Source: Actinomycetota bacterium (GTDB lineage Bacteria; Actinomycetota; Thermoleophilia; Miltoncostaeales; Miltoncostaeaceae). Taken from it: a stretch of 64,000 nt of DNA. The stretch lies in contig CAUJCX010000018.1 of NCBI GenBank assembly GCA_963169235.1, forward strand, positions 41,153 through 105,152. Reading direction: 5' to 3'. Every line of letters begins with the position of its first letter. Within the stretch, counting starts at the first letter, position 1. The notes beneath the pieces were generated by a model that did no database searches, was not told the origin of the DNA, and saw only the letters and a list, made by a program, of their open reading frames with translations. Below, one piece after another: positions 16,172 to 24,803 of this stretch. Both the position numbers and the translations under genes were made by a program.

Positions 16172-17526
16172 GTCGCGGCCCTCCGGCGGCGGGCCATCGC
16201 GATGGGCGCCAGGGCCAGAAGCGCGAACCCCGCCGCGGTCAGGAACGAGCGCAGCGCGGCGGTGGTCGCGGCCCGCTCCAGCTGCTCCTCCAGGCGGGCG
16301 TGCAGCGCCGCGAACGCCGGGCGGTCCTCCTCGCGCGGCGTCACCTTGGCGAACAGCGGGTCGAGGTCGGGTACGCGCTCGTGCGACGTGTTGATGATCT
16401 CCACGCCCGCCCGGGCCAGCGTCACCTTGGTCATGGGGTCGATGCCCGCGTCGAGCACCAGCGACGTGACGGCCTCCGAGGCCCGCACCTGCTGACGGTC
16501 GAGGTCGGCCACGAACACCGGCGTCAGCACCAGGATGCCCAGCACCACGCCGGCGTGGCGGGCCGCCACGGTCCAGCCCGCGTGCACCGTGGGGTGGGGC
16601 ACGTCGAACAGCGCGACCTCGGTGAGCGACTCGACGGCCATGCCCAGTCCCGCCCCCACCAGCACCTGCGGTACCAGCGTCCAGGCGACGGCGGCGCCCG
16701 GCATGACGCCCAGCGCGGCCAGGCCCCCGGCCAGGGCCACCGCCCCCGCCGCCGCGCGCACCAGCGGCCCCCCGCGGTGGGCGGTCAGCCGCCCGGCCAC
16801 GATCGCCGCCACCGGCATCACGGTGACCGTCGCGGCCGCGCCCAGCGGCGTCATGCCCCACCCGTTGATGAGCAGGAGCACCACCAGGAAGAGCGCCGCG
16901 GTGAGCGCCGCCGACGTCATCACCAGCGCCGCGTTGGCCCACAGGCGCGGCGTGCCCGCGGGGTGAAGGCGCGGCGGGGTGCGCACGCCGACGAGGGCGG
17001 CCAGCACCAGCACCACCGGTACCTGCGCCACGAAGATGGCCTGCCAGCTGAGCAGCTCGGTCAGCGCGCCGCCGATGGCCGGCCCGACGGCCATGCCGAT
17101 GACACCGGCCGCGGCCCAGCGGCGTGACGCGACCGCCTCCGAGGCCGCCGTCGCCGTCATCACCTCCAGCGCCGCGCACGCCACGCCCGCCCCTCCCAGC
17201 GCCTGCACGCCGCGCGCCACCAGCAGCGTGGTGAGATCGCCCGCCAGGGCGCACCACAGCGATGCCCCGGCGAACACCACCAGCCCCACCGCGAACACGG
17301 CCGTCGCGTGCCGGCGGGCCAGATAGGCGGCCGGCACGGCCGCGGCGGCCAGCACCAGGTTGAACGCGGTCAGCACCCACGCCACCCGCGCCACCGTGGT
17401 GTCGAACTGGCCCAGGATGTCGGGCAGCGCCAGGATCACCACCGACGAGTCGGCCAGGACGGTGGCGACGGCCACGGCGAACGCGATGTCGCGCAGCGGG
17501 ACGGAAGCGGGCGAAGCGGCGGCCAT
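16168..17526 (-). CDS. MFS transporter, DHA2 (EmrB-like) type
   Basis: This is a 452-residue integral membrane protein with the alternating hydrophobic segments of a major facilitator. The ADSSVVILALPDI start and the AWVLTAFNLVLAA, GRVQALG-like and GPAIGGALTE segments match drug:H+ antiporters of the DHA2 group. ATG at 17526 precedes the first span; a longer open frame upstream is Arg-rich and not membrane-like. A long charged loop (HERVPDLDPLFAKVTPREE) precedes the last span, as in other members. Multidrug export is typical, but the substrate is unknown. Confidence 0.82.
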   Translation of the reverse strand: MAAASPASVPLRDIAFAVAVATVLADSSVVILALPDILGQFDTTVARVAWVLTAFNLVLAAAAVPAAYLARRHATAVFAVGLVVFAGASLWCALAGDLTTLLVARGVQALGGAGVACAALEVMTATAASEAVASRRWAAAGVIGMAVGPAIGGALTELLSWQAIFVAQVPVVLVLAALVGVRTPPRLHPAGTPRLWANAALVMTSAALTAALFLVVLLLINGWGMTPLGAAATVTVMPVAAIVAGRLTAHRGGPLVRAAAGAVALAGGLAALGVMPGAAVAWTLVPQVLVGAGLGMAVESLTEVALFDVPHPTVHAGWTVAARHAGVVLGILVLTPVFVADLDRQQVRASEAVTSLVLDAGIDPMTKVTLARAGVEIINTSHERVPDLDPLFAKVTPREEDRPAFAALHARLEEQLERAATTAALRSFLTAAGFALLALAPIAMARRRRAAT

Positions 17527-17621
17527 GTGGGCGGATTGTGGCGGACGCGCACGACGTCCGACGCCCCCCCGCCGATGCCTTGACCGTCCGCTTACCGGCC
17601 GATGGCGTCCACCCCGGCGGC

Positions 17622-17627
17622 TACCGT
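17622..17627 (+). promoter_or_regulatory. -10 hexamer TACCGT before the nuclease-like gene
   Basis: TACCGT ends 8 bases before the GTG at 17636 and supports that start. Confidence 0.45.
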
Positions 17628-17635
17628 GGCCCCCC

Positions 17636-18676
17636 GTGGACATCTCGCCCGTCAGCACCACCGGCCGTGGCCGACGCCTCGAGGCGCTGGTGGCCGACGT
17701 GTTCGCCGCCCGCGGCTACCGGGTGACCCGCAACGCGCACGTGGTGGGGGCCTCCGGCGCCCGCTACGAGGTGGACGTGCTGGCCGAGCGCGACGGCGAC
17801 CTGGTGCCGCAACGCGTGGCGGTGGAGTGCAAGAACCTGGCCGCGCCCATCGACACGCAGGTGGTGGGCCGCCTGCGGATGCTGCTGGACGACACCCGTA
17901 TCGGCACCGGCGTGATCGTGGCGCCCGGCGGTGACACGCCCGCCGTGCGGGCCGCGGCGCACGACGCGGGCATCGCGGTGTGGCGGCGCGACGAGCTTCA
18001 CCGCCTGGTGGGCGACGCGGCGCTCGCGGGCCTCGCCCCCCGGCCCGCGCCGACGGCCGACGCCGTCCCCCGCGCGCGCCCGGTCGACGCGTGCCACCGG
18101 GCGCTGCGCATGCAGGCGGGTGGCGCCCTGGGGTTGGCGCGCGGCCACCGCGGCGCCTGGTCGGCGTGGCTGGCCCTGCACGAGCTGACCGTCGGCGAGA
18201 CCACCGCGCGCGGGCGGCGGGGGCGACACCAGGCGCAGACCGTCCACCCCGTGTTCGAGGCCGTCACCGGCACCCTGGTGGGCATCCACGACGCCCCCCT
18301 GGCGACCGAGCCCGTGGCGGTGGACGCCCCCGTGCTGCCGGTGTGCGTCGCGGCCTCGGTGCCCGCCGCCGCCGTGGCCGATGCCGTGGCACGCCGCGAC
18401 CGCGCCGTGCAGCCCGCCACGCGCGACCGGCACCGCGACGCGCTGGCGGCCCTGGGAGTCGATCCCGACGCCGTCGACGCGGTGGTGGAGGCGACGCGCA
18501 CCGTGCTGGTGCCGGTGACGGTGGCGCTGGTGACGCGCCGGGGCGCGTCCCACGCCGTGGTGCTGGACGACGTCTCGGGACGGCTCGACCCGGCCCTCGG
18601 CGATGCGCTGACGGCCCGGCTGGGCGACGTCGCCGCGTGCCTCGGGGACGACCCGCGGCGCACCGCTCAAGGCTGA
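17636..18676 (+). CDS. PD-(D/E)XK nuclease-like protein (Mrr/RecB-type fold)
   Basis: This is a 346-residue protein. The N-terminal 110 residues show an Mrr-like nuclease core: LEALVADVFAARGYRVTRN, then YEVDVLAERDG (catalytic Asp), VAVECKN (Glu-x-Lys), and DTQVVGRLRML. The rest, rich in Ala and Val, has no domain I recognise. Such cores cleave DNA in restriction or repair, but some act only as DNA binders. It stands alone, divergent from the MFS gene. An anti-phage role is possible and unproven. Confidence 0.7.
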   Translation: MDISPVSTTGRGRRLEALVADVFAARGYRVTRNAHVVGASGARYEVDVLAERDGDLVPQRVAVECKNLAAPIDTQVVGRLRMLLDDTRIGTGVIVAPGGDTPAVRAAAHDAGIAVWRRDELHRLVGDAALAGLAPRPAPTADAVPRARPVDACHRALRMQAGGALGLARGHRGAWSAWLALHELTVGETTARGRRGRHQAQTVHPVFEAVTGTLVGIHDAPLATEPVAVDAPVLPVCVAASVPAAAVADAVARRDRAVQPATRDRHRDALAALGVDPDAVDAVVEATRTVLVPVTVALVTRRGASHAVVLDDVSGRLDPALGDALTARLGDVAACLGDDPRRTAQG

Positions 18677-18778
18677 TCCCCGGCGGCCGATGACCCCGGT
18701 GAGGGCAGCACACCGGCAACACATGCGACCGGCGGGTGTAGGGCTCGCCGGGCCGGTTTGCGTCCGAGGGCGCGCGGC

Positions 18779-19993
18779 CTAACCGAGGGGCAGCACGCGC
18801 ACCGTGTCGCCGTCGGCCAGCGCCTCGCGCCCGGCATCCACCAGCGCCAGCCCGTCCGCCCCCACCAGTGACCGCAGCGAATGACTGCGCTGGTTGCCCC
18901 ACGTGGGCGATGCCACCGGCAGCGGATCGCCGGGAGCGAGCGCGACGCGCAGGGCCGACACCACCCCCGCCGCCTTCGCCTGGGCCGGGCCCCGGTACGT
19001 CGCGGGCACCAGCACGTCGGGCGCGCGATCGCCCGCCAGCGCGCGGATGGCAGGGCGGGCGAACAGCGCGAACGTGACGAACGCCGACACCGGGTTGCCG
19101 GGGAGTCCCAGCACCACCACGTCGCGGCCGTCCACCACCCCCCGGCCGCACCACGTGGGGTGCCCGGGGCGCAGCGCCACCCGCCAGAACACCTCCGCCA
19201 CGCCGGCCAGGGCCAGCGCGCGCTTCACGTGGTCGTGCCGGCCCACCGAGACGCCGCCCGCCACCACCACCAGGTCGGCCACCCCGAGCGCCTCGTCCAG
19301 CGCGGTGGCGGTCGCGTCCAGCGTGTCGGGGACGCCCGATGCCTGCAGCACCACGTCGCCGCCGGCGTGCCACACCTGGGCGGCCAGCATGGGCCGGTTG
19401 GAGTCGTGCACGTCGCCGGGTCCCAGGGGCATGCCCGCGGGCACCGTCTCGTCGCCGGTGGCCACCACGGCCACGCGGGGACGCGGGTGCGCGGCCACCC
19501 GCGTGAGGCCGACGGCCTGCAGAGCCGCCACCTCCCCCGGCCCGAGGCGCCGGCCCGCGGGCACCATCACGTCGCCGCGGGCCACGTCGTCGCCGGCGGG
19601 ACGCACGTCGCGCCCCGGGGCCACGGCGCCCACCGTCACGGCGTCGCCGTGGTCGTCGGCATCCTCCAGGCGCACCACCGCGTCGGCCCCCGCCGGCATC
19701 GCCGCGCCCGTCGACACGCGCATCGCCGTGCCCGCGGTCACCTCCCCCTCGGCCGGCGCGCCCGCGCGGGACTCGCCCACCAGGCGCAGCCGCACCCCGC
19801 CTCCATCGGTGTCGCCCGCACGCACGGCGAAGCCGTCCATCGCCGAGTTGGCGAACGGGGGCAACGCCACGGGGCTGGTGACCTCCGCGGCCGCCACCAG
19901 GCCGAGCGCGGACGTCACCTCGACAGCCTCGGCGGCGCGCGGCGCGCACAGCGAGGCCACCGCGTCCCGCGCCTGGTCGGGCGTCAGCGTCAT
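18779..19993 (-). CDS. moeA: Molybdopterin molybdotransferase
   Basis: This 404-residue enzyme inserts molybdate into adenylated molybdopterin. It has the expected order: an N-terminal LPPFANSAMDGFAVRA motif (substrate-binding), a TGAAMPAGADAVVRLED segment, the MogA-like core VVATGDE with GGVSVGRHD and GLPGNPVSAF, and a C-terminal beta domain. The length is normal. The ATG overlaps the mogA stop (ATGA). It is the last gene of the leftward moaC-mogA-moeA unit. Confidence 0.93.
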   Translation of the reverse strand: MTLTPDQARDAVASLCAPRAAEAVEVTSALGLVAAAEVTSPVALPPFANSAMDGFAVRAGDTDGGGVRLRLVGESRAGAPAEGEVTAGTAMRVSTGAAMPAGADAVVRLEDADDHGDAVTVGAVAPGRDVRPAGDDVARGDVMVPAGRRLGPGEVAALQAVGLTRVAAHPRPRVAVVATGDETVPAGMPLGPGDVHDSNRPMLAAQVWHAGGDVVLQASGVPDTLDATATALDEALGVADLVVVAGGVSVGRHDHVKRALALAGVAEVFWRVALRPGHPTWCGRGVVDGRDVVVLGLPGNPVSAFVTFALFARPAIRALAGDRAPDVLVPATYRGPAQAKAAGVVSALRVALAPGDPLPVASPTWGNQRSHSLRSLVGADGLALVDAGREALADGDTVRVLPLG

Positions 19994-20472
19994 CCGTGCG
20001 ACAGGCCGGGCTCCAGCACCAGCGCCATCGCGTGCTCGAGCACGTCCACGAGCGGCGCGCCCGCCTCGGCGATGGCCTTCGGGTTGCCGGGGAAGTTGAT
20101 GATCAGCACGTCGCCGCGCAGGCCCGCGACGCCGCGCGACATCATCCAGTACTTGGTGTGGGGCTTCGATGCCAGGCGCATGGCCTCGGCGATGCCGGGC
20201 GCCTCGCGGTGGATGACGTCGCGGGTGGCCTCGGGCGTGACGTCGCTGGGCGCCATGCCCGTGCCGCCCGAGGTCAGGATGAGGTCGCACGTGCCGCCGT
20301 CGGCCAGCGCCACCAGGCGCGCCGCGATGGCCGCCCGATCGTCGCTCACCAGCTCGCTGCTGACCAGGCGGGCGCCGAGCGCGTGCGCGTACTCGGCCAG
20401 CGCGGGCGTCGAGCGGTCGTCCCCCCGCCCGGCCGTGCGGCTGGTGGACACGGTGATGGTCGCCACCCTCAC
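19990..20472 (-). CDS. mogA: Molybdopterin adenylyltransferase (MogA/MoaB type)
   Basis: This 160-residue protein adenylates molybdopterin ahead of MoeA. It shows ITVSTSRTAGRGDDRS, LILTSGGTGMAPSDVTPEAT with the catalytic GGTG loop and Asp, and LRGDVLIINFPGNPKAI. The GTG at 20472 is chosen because it overlaps the moaC stop as GTGA; another GTG lies two codons further in. MoaB and MogA names are used interchangeably for such short forms. Confidence 0.9.
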   Translation of the reverse strand: MRVATITVSTSRTAGRGDDRSTPALAEYAHALGARLVSSELVSDDRAAIAARLVALADGGTCDLILTSGGTGMAPSDVTPEATRDVIHREAPGIAEAMRLASKPHTKYWMMSRGVAGLRGDVLIINFPGNPKAIAEAGAPLVDVLEHAMALVLEPGLSHG

Positions 20473-20969
20473 GGGTCGTCCCTGCGCCACGGCTGCTTGC
20501 CGCCGGTCTTCTCGACCAGCTCGACGCGCTCGATCACCACGCCCCGCTCGACGCCCTTCACCATGTCGTACACGGTCAGCGCGGCCACCGAGCACGCGGT
20601 CATCGCCTCCATCTCCACGCCGGTGCGCCCGGTGGTGCGCACCTCGGCCTCCACCGCGACGACGCCTGAGTCGACGTCCACGGCGATGTCGACGTCGACG
20701 TAGCTCAGCGACAGCGGATGCGCCAGCGGGATGAGGTCCCACGTGCGCTTGGCGGCCATGACGCCCGCGATGCGCGCGGGGCCCACCACGTCGCCCTTGG
20801 GCCCGTCGGCCTCGGCGACGGCGCGCGCCGTCGCGGGCAGCATCACCAGCCGCGCCCGGGCGCGGGCCACCCGGGTGGTCTCGGCCTTGGCGCCCACATC
20901 CACCATGGTGGCGCGCCCTGCATCATCGACATGTGTCAGGGGCCCGCGCGGGCGTTCATCGACGGTCAT
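20469..20969 (-). CDS. moaC: Cyclic pyranopterin monophosphate synthase
   Basis: This 166-residue enzyme converts the MoaA product to cyclic pyranopterin monophosphate. Hallmarks present: MVDVGAK, KRTWDLIPLAHPL with the substrate-binding Lys and His, GVEMEAMTACSVAALTVYDM, and the C-terminal EKTGGK. It starts with ATG at 20969, six bases after a TAGGTT -10 hexamer, and is divergent from moaD across 55 bases. Confidence 0.95.
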   Translation of the reverse strand: MTVDERPRGPLTHVDDAGRATMVDVGAKAETTRVARARARLVMLPATARAVAEADGPKGDVVGPARIAGVMAAKRTWDLIPLAHPLSLSYVDVDIAVDVDSGVVAVEAEVRTTGRTGVEMEAMTACSVAALTVYDMVKGVERGVVIERVELVEKTGGKQPWRRDDP

Positions 20970-20975
20970 TGGACT

Positions 20976-20981
20976 AACCTA
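20976..20981 (-). promoter_or_regulatory. -10 hexamer TAGGTT of leaderless moaC
   Basis: TAGGTT on the minus strand ends 6 bases before the moaC ATG, leaving no room for a ribosome-binding site. Confidence 0.55.
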
Positions 20982-21011
20982 ACGGGAACGCCGCACACAC
21001 GGCGGACTGCG

Positions 21012-21019
21012 GGAGGTGA
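21012..21019 (+). promoter_or_regulatory. Strong Shine-Dalgarno GGAGGTGA that sets the moaD start
   Basis: GGAGGTGA ends five bases before the ATG at 21025. The upstream in-frame GTG at 21016 lies inside this site, so it is not the start. Confidence 0.8.
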
Positions 21020-21024
21020 AGGCG

Positions 21025-21273
21025 ATGCATGTCACTGTGAAGCTGTTCGCCGCGCTGCGCGAGCGCGCCGGCACCGGCCACCTCGACCTGGACGTGCCCG
21101 AGGGCGCCGACGCGGCCGCCGTGATGGCCGCCGCGGGTGAGGCCACGGGCACCACCGACGTGCTGGCGCGCCTGCCGGTGGCGCTGGCCGTCAACCGCGC
21201 GTACGCCGACCCGTCCGCCGTCGTGCGCGACGGGGACGAGGTGGCGCTCATCCCCCCCGTGTCCGGCGGATGA
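21025..21273 (+). CDS. moaD: Molybdopterin synthase sulfur-carrier subunit
   Basis: This 82-residue ubiquitin-like protein carries the sulfur for molybdopterin synthase as a C-terminal thiocarboxylate. It begins MHVTVKLFAALRERAG and ends VSGG, the required Gly-Gly. Its stop overlaps moaE (ATGA). The activating enzyme for this tail is probably the MoeB domain of the triple fusion three genes on. Confidence 0.93.
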   Translation: MHVTVKLFAALRERAGTGHLDLDVPEGADAAAVMAAAGEATGTTDVLARLPVALAVNRAYADPSAVVRDGDEVALIPPVSGG

Positions 21274-21704
21274 CCCAGCCCCGCATCCACGCGCGCATCA
21301 CCCCGGAGCCCCTGTCGGCCGACGTGTTGTGCGGGCTGGTGGCCGATGACGGCGCCGGCGCCACCGTGACGTTCCACGGCACCACCCGCACCGTGGACCG
21401 CCTGGAGTACGAGGCGTACGTCGAGATGGCCGAGCCGCTTCTGCGCGACATCCTCGCCGACGTCGCCGCCCGCCACGACGTGCTGGCCCTCGCGGCCGAG
21501 CACCGCATCGGCACCGTCCCGCGGCGCGAGGCCAGCGTCGTCATCGCCGCCAGCGCCGCGCACCGCGGACCGGCGTTCGCCGCCGCCCGCGAGGCCATCG
21601 ACCGCATCAAGGCCCAGGTCCCCATCTGGAAGCGCGAGGTCGACGTGACGCCCGCCGGGGTCGACGCCCGCTGGGTGGACGGCACGCCCGTGGAGCCCGC
21701 GTGA
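21270..21704 (+). CDS. moaE: Molybdopterin synthase catalytic subunit
   Basis: This 144-residue subunit transfers sulfur from MoaD to cyclic pyranopterin monophosphate. The motifs are TVTFHGTTR, LEYEAY, the HRIG segment, AAHRGPAF, and KAQVPIWKRE with the catalytic lysines. FHGTTR replaces the more common GxVR form of the first motif. It overlaps moaD and moaA by four bases each. Confidence 0.93.
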   Translation: MTQPRIHARITPEPLSADVLCGLVADDGAGATVTFHGTTRTVDRLEYEAYVEMAEPLLRDILADVAARHDVLALAAEHRIGTVPRREASVVIAASAAHRGPAFAAAREAIDRIKAQVPIWKREVDVTPAGVDARWVDGTPVEPA

Positions 21705-22696
21705 CGCACGAACCCCTCGTCGACGGGCACGGGCGCCTCATCACCGACCTGCGGGTGTCGGTGACCGACCTGTGCAACCTGCGCTGCCACTACTGCATGG
21801 TGCCCGACACCGTCGAGTGGCTCCCCCGGGACGAGATCCTGCGCCACGAGGAGATCGTGGAGCTGGTGCAGGTGTTCGTCGGCCTGGGCGTCCGCGAGAT
21901 CCGCCTCACCGGGGGCGAGCCCCTGGTGCGCAAGGGATTCGTCGGACTCGCCGGGCGTATCGCCGGCATCCCCGGCATCGACGACCTGTCGGTGACCACC
22001 AACGGGGTGCTGCTCGAGCGCGACGGGCCCGCGCTGATCGCGGCCGGCATCCGCCGCGTCAACGTCAGCCTCGACGCCCTCAGCCCGGAGCGCTTCGCGC
22101 AGGTGACCGGGCGCGACCGCCTGGCCCAGGTGCTGCGCGGGCTGGAGGTGTTGCGCGACACGCCGGGACGCGGGCGCATCAAGGTGAACGCCGTGGGCCT
22201 GCGCGGCGTCACCGAGCCGGAGCTCCCCGCGTTCGTGGCCCTGGCCCGCGCGCAGCCGTATCAGGTGCGCTTCATCGAGAACATGCCGCTGGGGGCCAAC
22301 CGCTCGTGGACGCGGGACGACGTGCTGACCGGCGAGGAGATCCGCGGGCTCATCCACGCCATCGCACCGCTGCAGCCCGTCGAGCGCGAGGCCCACGCCA
22401 CGGCCCGCGTGTACCGCTTCGCCGACGGGCGCGGCGAGGTGGGGTTCATCAACCCGGTGTCCGAGCCGTTCTGCGACGACTGCAACCGCATCCGCCTCAC
22501 CGCCGACGGGCGCCTGCGCACGTGCCTGTTCAGCCTGCACGAGACCGACCTGCGCGGGCCGCTGCGGGCCGGGGCCGGACGCGACGAGCTGGCCGCCATC
22601 ATCCGCGACGCCGTGTGGCGCAAGGAGCTGAAGCACCGCGTGGGCGACCCCGGGTTCCGGCAGCCCGCCCGCACCATGTCGAGGATCGGTGGATGA
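21701..22696 (+). CDS. moaA: GTP 3',8-cyclase
   Basis: This 331-residue radical-SAM enzyme does the first step of molybdenum-cofactor synthesis from GTP. The N-terminal cluster motif is CNLRCHYC preceded by SVTDL. LTGGEPL is the SAM-binding glycine motif. The C-terminal cluster uses CDDCNRIRLTADGRLRTC, and the protein ends in Gly-Gly as functional MoaA requires. It starts with GTG in a GTGA overlap with moaE, and its end overlaps the next gene by eight bases. Confidence 0.95.
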   Translation: MTHEPLVDGHGRLITDLRVSVTDLCNLRCHYCMVPDTVEWLPRDEILRHEEIVELVQVFVGLGVREIRLTGGEPLVRKGFVGLAGRIAGIPGIDDLSVTTNGVLLERDGPALIAAGIRRVNVSLDALSPERFAQVTGRDRLAQVLRGLEVLRDTPGRGRIKVNAVGLRGVTEPELPAFVALARAQPYQVRFIENMPLGANRSWTRDDVLTGEEIRGLIHAIAPLQPVEREAHATARVYRFADGRGEVGFINPVSEPFCDDCNRIRLTADGRLRTCLFSLHETDLRGPLRAGAGRDELAAIIRDAVWRKELKHRVGDPGFRQPARTMSRIGG

Positions 22697-24353
22697 CCCC
22701 GCCGCGGTGCTGACGGGCGCGGCCCGCTACGGCGTCGTGCTGGCGGGCGGCGACGGCCGCCGCATGGGTGGCGCCAAGGGCGACTCCCGGCTGCACGGCG
22801 TGCGCCTCACCGACCACGTCGCGGCCGCGATGCACGCCGCGGGCCTCGACGTGAGGGTGGCCGCGAAGTCGGCGGACGCGGGCGGCGACCTGGAGGTGAT
22901 CCCGGAGCCCTCCACCCCGGTGCACCCGCTGGCCGGCGTCGCATCGGCCCTCGCCTGCCTCAACGCCCCCATCGTCACGTGCCCGTGCGACATGCCGTTC
23001 GTCCCCCCGGCGATCTTCGCCCGCCTGGCCGCCGCCACCGGCGACATCGCGGTGGTGACCGCCCACGACGGCCACGTACAGCCGCTTCTGGGGCGGTGGA
23101 CGCCGGCCGCGCTGCCCGCGCTCGTGGCCGCCATACAGGACGGTACGTCCGCCCGCGCGACGGTGGCGTCGCTGGGCGCGACCGTGCTGGACGTGGCCGG
23201 CGTGCTGGGCCCCGAGGGCGCCGGCGACGCGATGGGCGACGTGGACACCCCCGCCGACCTCGATCGCGCCCATGGGCGCCCCGGACCCGGTGAGGTGACG
23301 CCCGGCGCGCTCGCGCGGATGCTGGCGTCGGACTCCCCGCCCGCCGTCGTCGACGTGCGCGAGGACTGGGAGCGCACCGGCGGCATCATCGCCGCGTCGG
23401 CCCACCTGCCCGCCGCCGACGTCACGGCCGAACGCCTGCCCGCGGGCGCCGTGGTGCTGGTGTGCGCGTCGGGAGCGCGTTCGCTGGCCGCCACCCGGCG
23501 GGCCTGGCACGACGGCCGCGGCGACGTGCGCAGCCTGGCCGGGGGCATGCGCGCCTGGGCCTTCGACGGGCACCCCGTGAGGTCGGCCGACGTGGCCGAC
23601 CCGCTGGCCCGGTATCGCCGCCAGATGGTGCTTGCCCCCGTCGGAGAGGCCGGCCAGCGGCGCCTGCGCGACGCCCGGGTGCTGGTCGTGGGGGCCGGCG
23701 GCCTGGGCTCGCCGGTGCTGCACTACCTGGCGGCCGCCGGCGTGGGACACCTGGGCGTCGTCGACGACGACGTGGTGGACGTCACCAACCTGCACCGGCA
23801 GGTGATCCACTCCACCGCGTCCGTCGGCGCCCGCAAGGCCGACTCGGCCGCCCGCGCCATCGGCGCGCTCAACCCGGACGTGGCCGTCGCGACGTACGCC
23901 GAGCGCATCGGCCCCGAGCGCGCCGTCGACCTGGCCTCCGTCCACGACGTGGTGGTGGACGCCAGCGACAACCTGGCGACGCGGTACGCCCTCAACGCCG
24001 CGTGCGTCGCCACCGGGACGCCGTTGGTGTGGGCCAGCATCGTGGGCTTCGAGGGGCAGGTGGGCGTGGTGACGCCGGATGGCGCACCGTGCTACGCGTG
24101 CGTCTTCCCGAGCCCGCCGCCACCCGAGTTCGCCCCCGACTGCGCCCGGGCCGGGGTGCTGGGCCCGGCATGCGGCGTCGTGGGGGCGGTGGAGGCGGCC
24201 GAGGTCGTCAAGATCATCGTGGGAATGGGCGAGTCGCTGGCGGGGCGGCTGCTGATGGTGGACGCCCTCACCATGACGTTCACCGACGTCACGGTGGCAC
24301 GCCGGGTCGGCTGCGCCGTGTGCGGCGGCGACGGGCGGCCCGCCGGCGAGTGA
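22689..24353 (+). CDS. MobA-rhodanese-MoeB triple-domain fusion
   Basis: This 554-residue polypeptide has three molybdenum-cofactor modules. Residues about 14-195 are a MobA-like guanylyltransferase (VLAGGDGRRMGGAKG, CPCDMPF). Residues about 200-297 are a rhodanese domain (VVDVRE, active loop CASGARS with Cys259, GGMRAW). Residues about 304-554 are a MoeB/ThiF adenylyltransferase (RYRRQMVL, GAGGLGSP 335-342, LHRQVIH) with a zinc site of CYAC (468/471) and CAVC (542/545). The known MoeZ has MoeB then rhodanese; here the order is reversed and MobA is added. The last two domains would sulfurate MoaD, and MobA would make the guanine dinucleotide form needed by NarG. It starts with GTG, overlapping moaA by eight bases. 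Confidence 0.88.
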   Translation: MDDPAAVLTGAARYGVVLAGGDGRRMGGAKGDSRLHGVRLTDHVAAAMHAAGLDVRVAAKSADAGGDLEVIPEPSTPVHPLAGVASALACLNAPIVTCPCDMPFVPPAIFARLAAATGDIAVVTAHDGHVQPLLGRWTPAALPALVAAIQDGTSARATVASLGATVLDVAGVLGPEGAGDAMGDVDTPADLDRAHGRPGPGEVTPGALARMLASDSPPAVVDVREDWERTGGIIAASAHLPAADVTAERLPAGAVVLVCASGARSLAATRRAWHDGRGDVRSLAGGMRAWAFDGHPVRSADVADPLARYRRQMVLAPVGEAGQRRLRDARVLVVGAGGLGSPVLHYLAAAGVGHLGVVDDDVVDVTNLHRQVIHSTASVGARKADSAARAIGALNPDVAVATYAERIGPERAVDLASVHDVVVDASDNLATRYALNAACVATGTPLVWASIVGFEGQVGVVTPDGAPCYACVFPSPPPPEFAPDCARAGVLGPACGVVGAVEAAEVVKIIVGMGESLAGRLLMVDALTMTFTDVTVARRVGCAVCGGDGRPAGE

Positions 24354-24734
24354 CCCCTCAACGACGTGGGGCCCCCCGCACGAGCACGCCCGCACGCAGA
24401 GCCCCACCCCTTCCCGCTACCCCCGAAGCGGGAACCCTCCGGCCGTGGATCTCAGTCCCGTAGGGGACGCGGCCGGGCGCGGACGACCACCGATCCCGAA
24501 GCGCGCGCGGGGGGCGCCGGGGGTCGGGGGCATGAAGTTAAGTGCGTGGGGTGAACGCCCCGTGGGACGTCGCGAGGCTGACCGGCGCGGTGTGGGAACG
24601 ACTCGTGCGCATCACGATCAGGCTTCTCCGTGGTCATCCCCCGAACAGCGGTTCTGTCAGGGAGAATTCACCGTGAGGTGAGTGGTTCCACGCTACCAAA
24701 CCACGTCGCGTTCGGTACGAACGACGCCGGGCGC

Positions 24735-24747
24735 TTCACCAGGTGAA
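24735..24747. repeat. Palindrome TTCACC-A-GGTGAA
   Basis: A perfect 6+1+6 inverted repeat just outside the terminator hairpin of the nar operon. It could be a protein site or part of the terminator. Confidence 0.45.
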
Positions 24748-24755
24748 ACCCGCGT

Positions 24756-24777
24756 GGGGGCGGCGTCTGCCGCCCCC
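24756..24777. terminator. Terminator-like hairpin at the end of the nar operon
   Basis: GGGGGCGGC pairs perfectly with GCCGCCCCC around a GTCT loop. There is no T-run, as is common in GC-rich actinobacteria. It sits 26 bases past the narK stop and could also stop the facing operon. Confidence 0.65.
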
Positions 24778-24803
24778 GGGTCACACCGCCGCCCGTCTGC
24801 GTG

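Larger units (their letters stand above)
24354..24803. other. 450-base gap between the convergent Mo-cofactor and nar operons
   Basis: No protein-coding frame looks real here. It holds several short hairpins (for example GTCCCGTAGGGGAC near 24470), a 13-base palindrome at 24735-24747 and a strong terminator-like hairpin at 24756-24777. I looked for tRNA, 5S, SRP and riboswitch signatures and found none that hold. The stretch is long for this compact window. Confidence 0.5.

Noticed and set aside
14032..18676. Helicase plus nuclease-like gene as a restriction or defence system
   Set aside because: They are separated by two leftward genes (MFS and its partner), have separate promoters, and no methylase is present.
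20970..21024. Moco riboswitch between moaC and moaD
   Set aside because: Only 55 bases separate the divergent genes, too few for the known aptamer, and the space holds a -10 and a ribosome-binding site.
24354..24803. 5S-like GAAGTTAAG string and riboswitch-like hairpins
   Set aside because: The GAAGTTAAG lies without the flanking helices of 5S rRNA, and no Moco, cobalamin or ydaO core sequence is present. The gap also follows the 3' ends of both operons, where a riboswitch is not expected.
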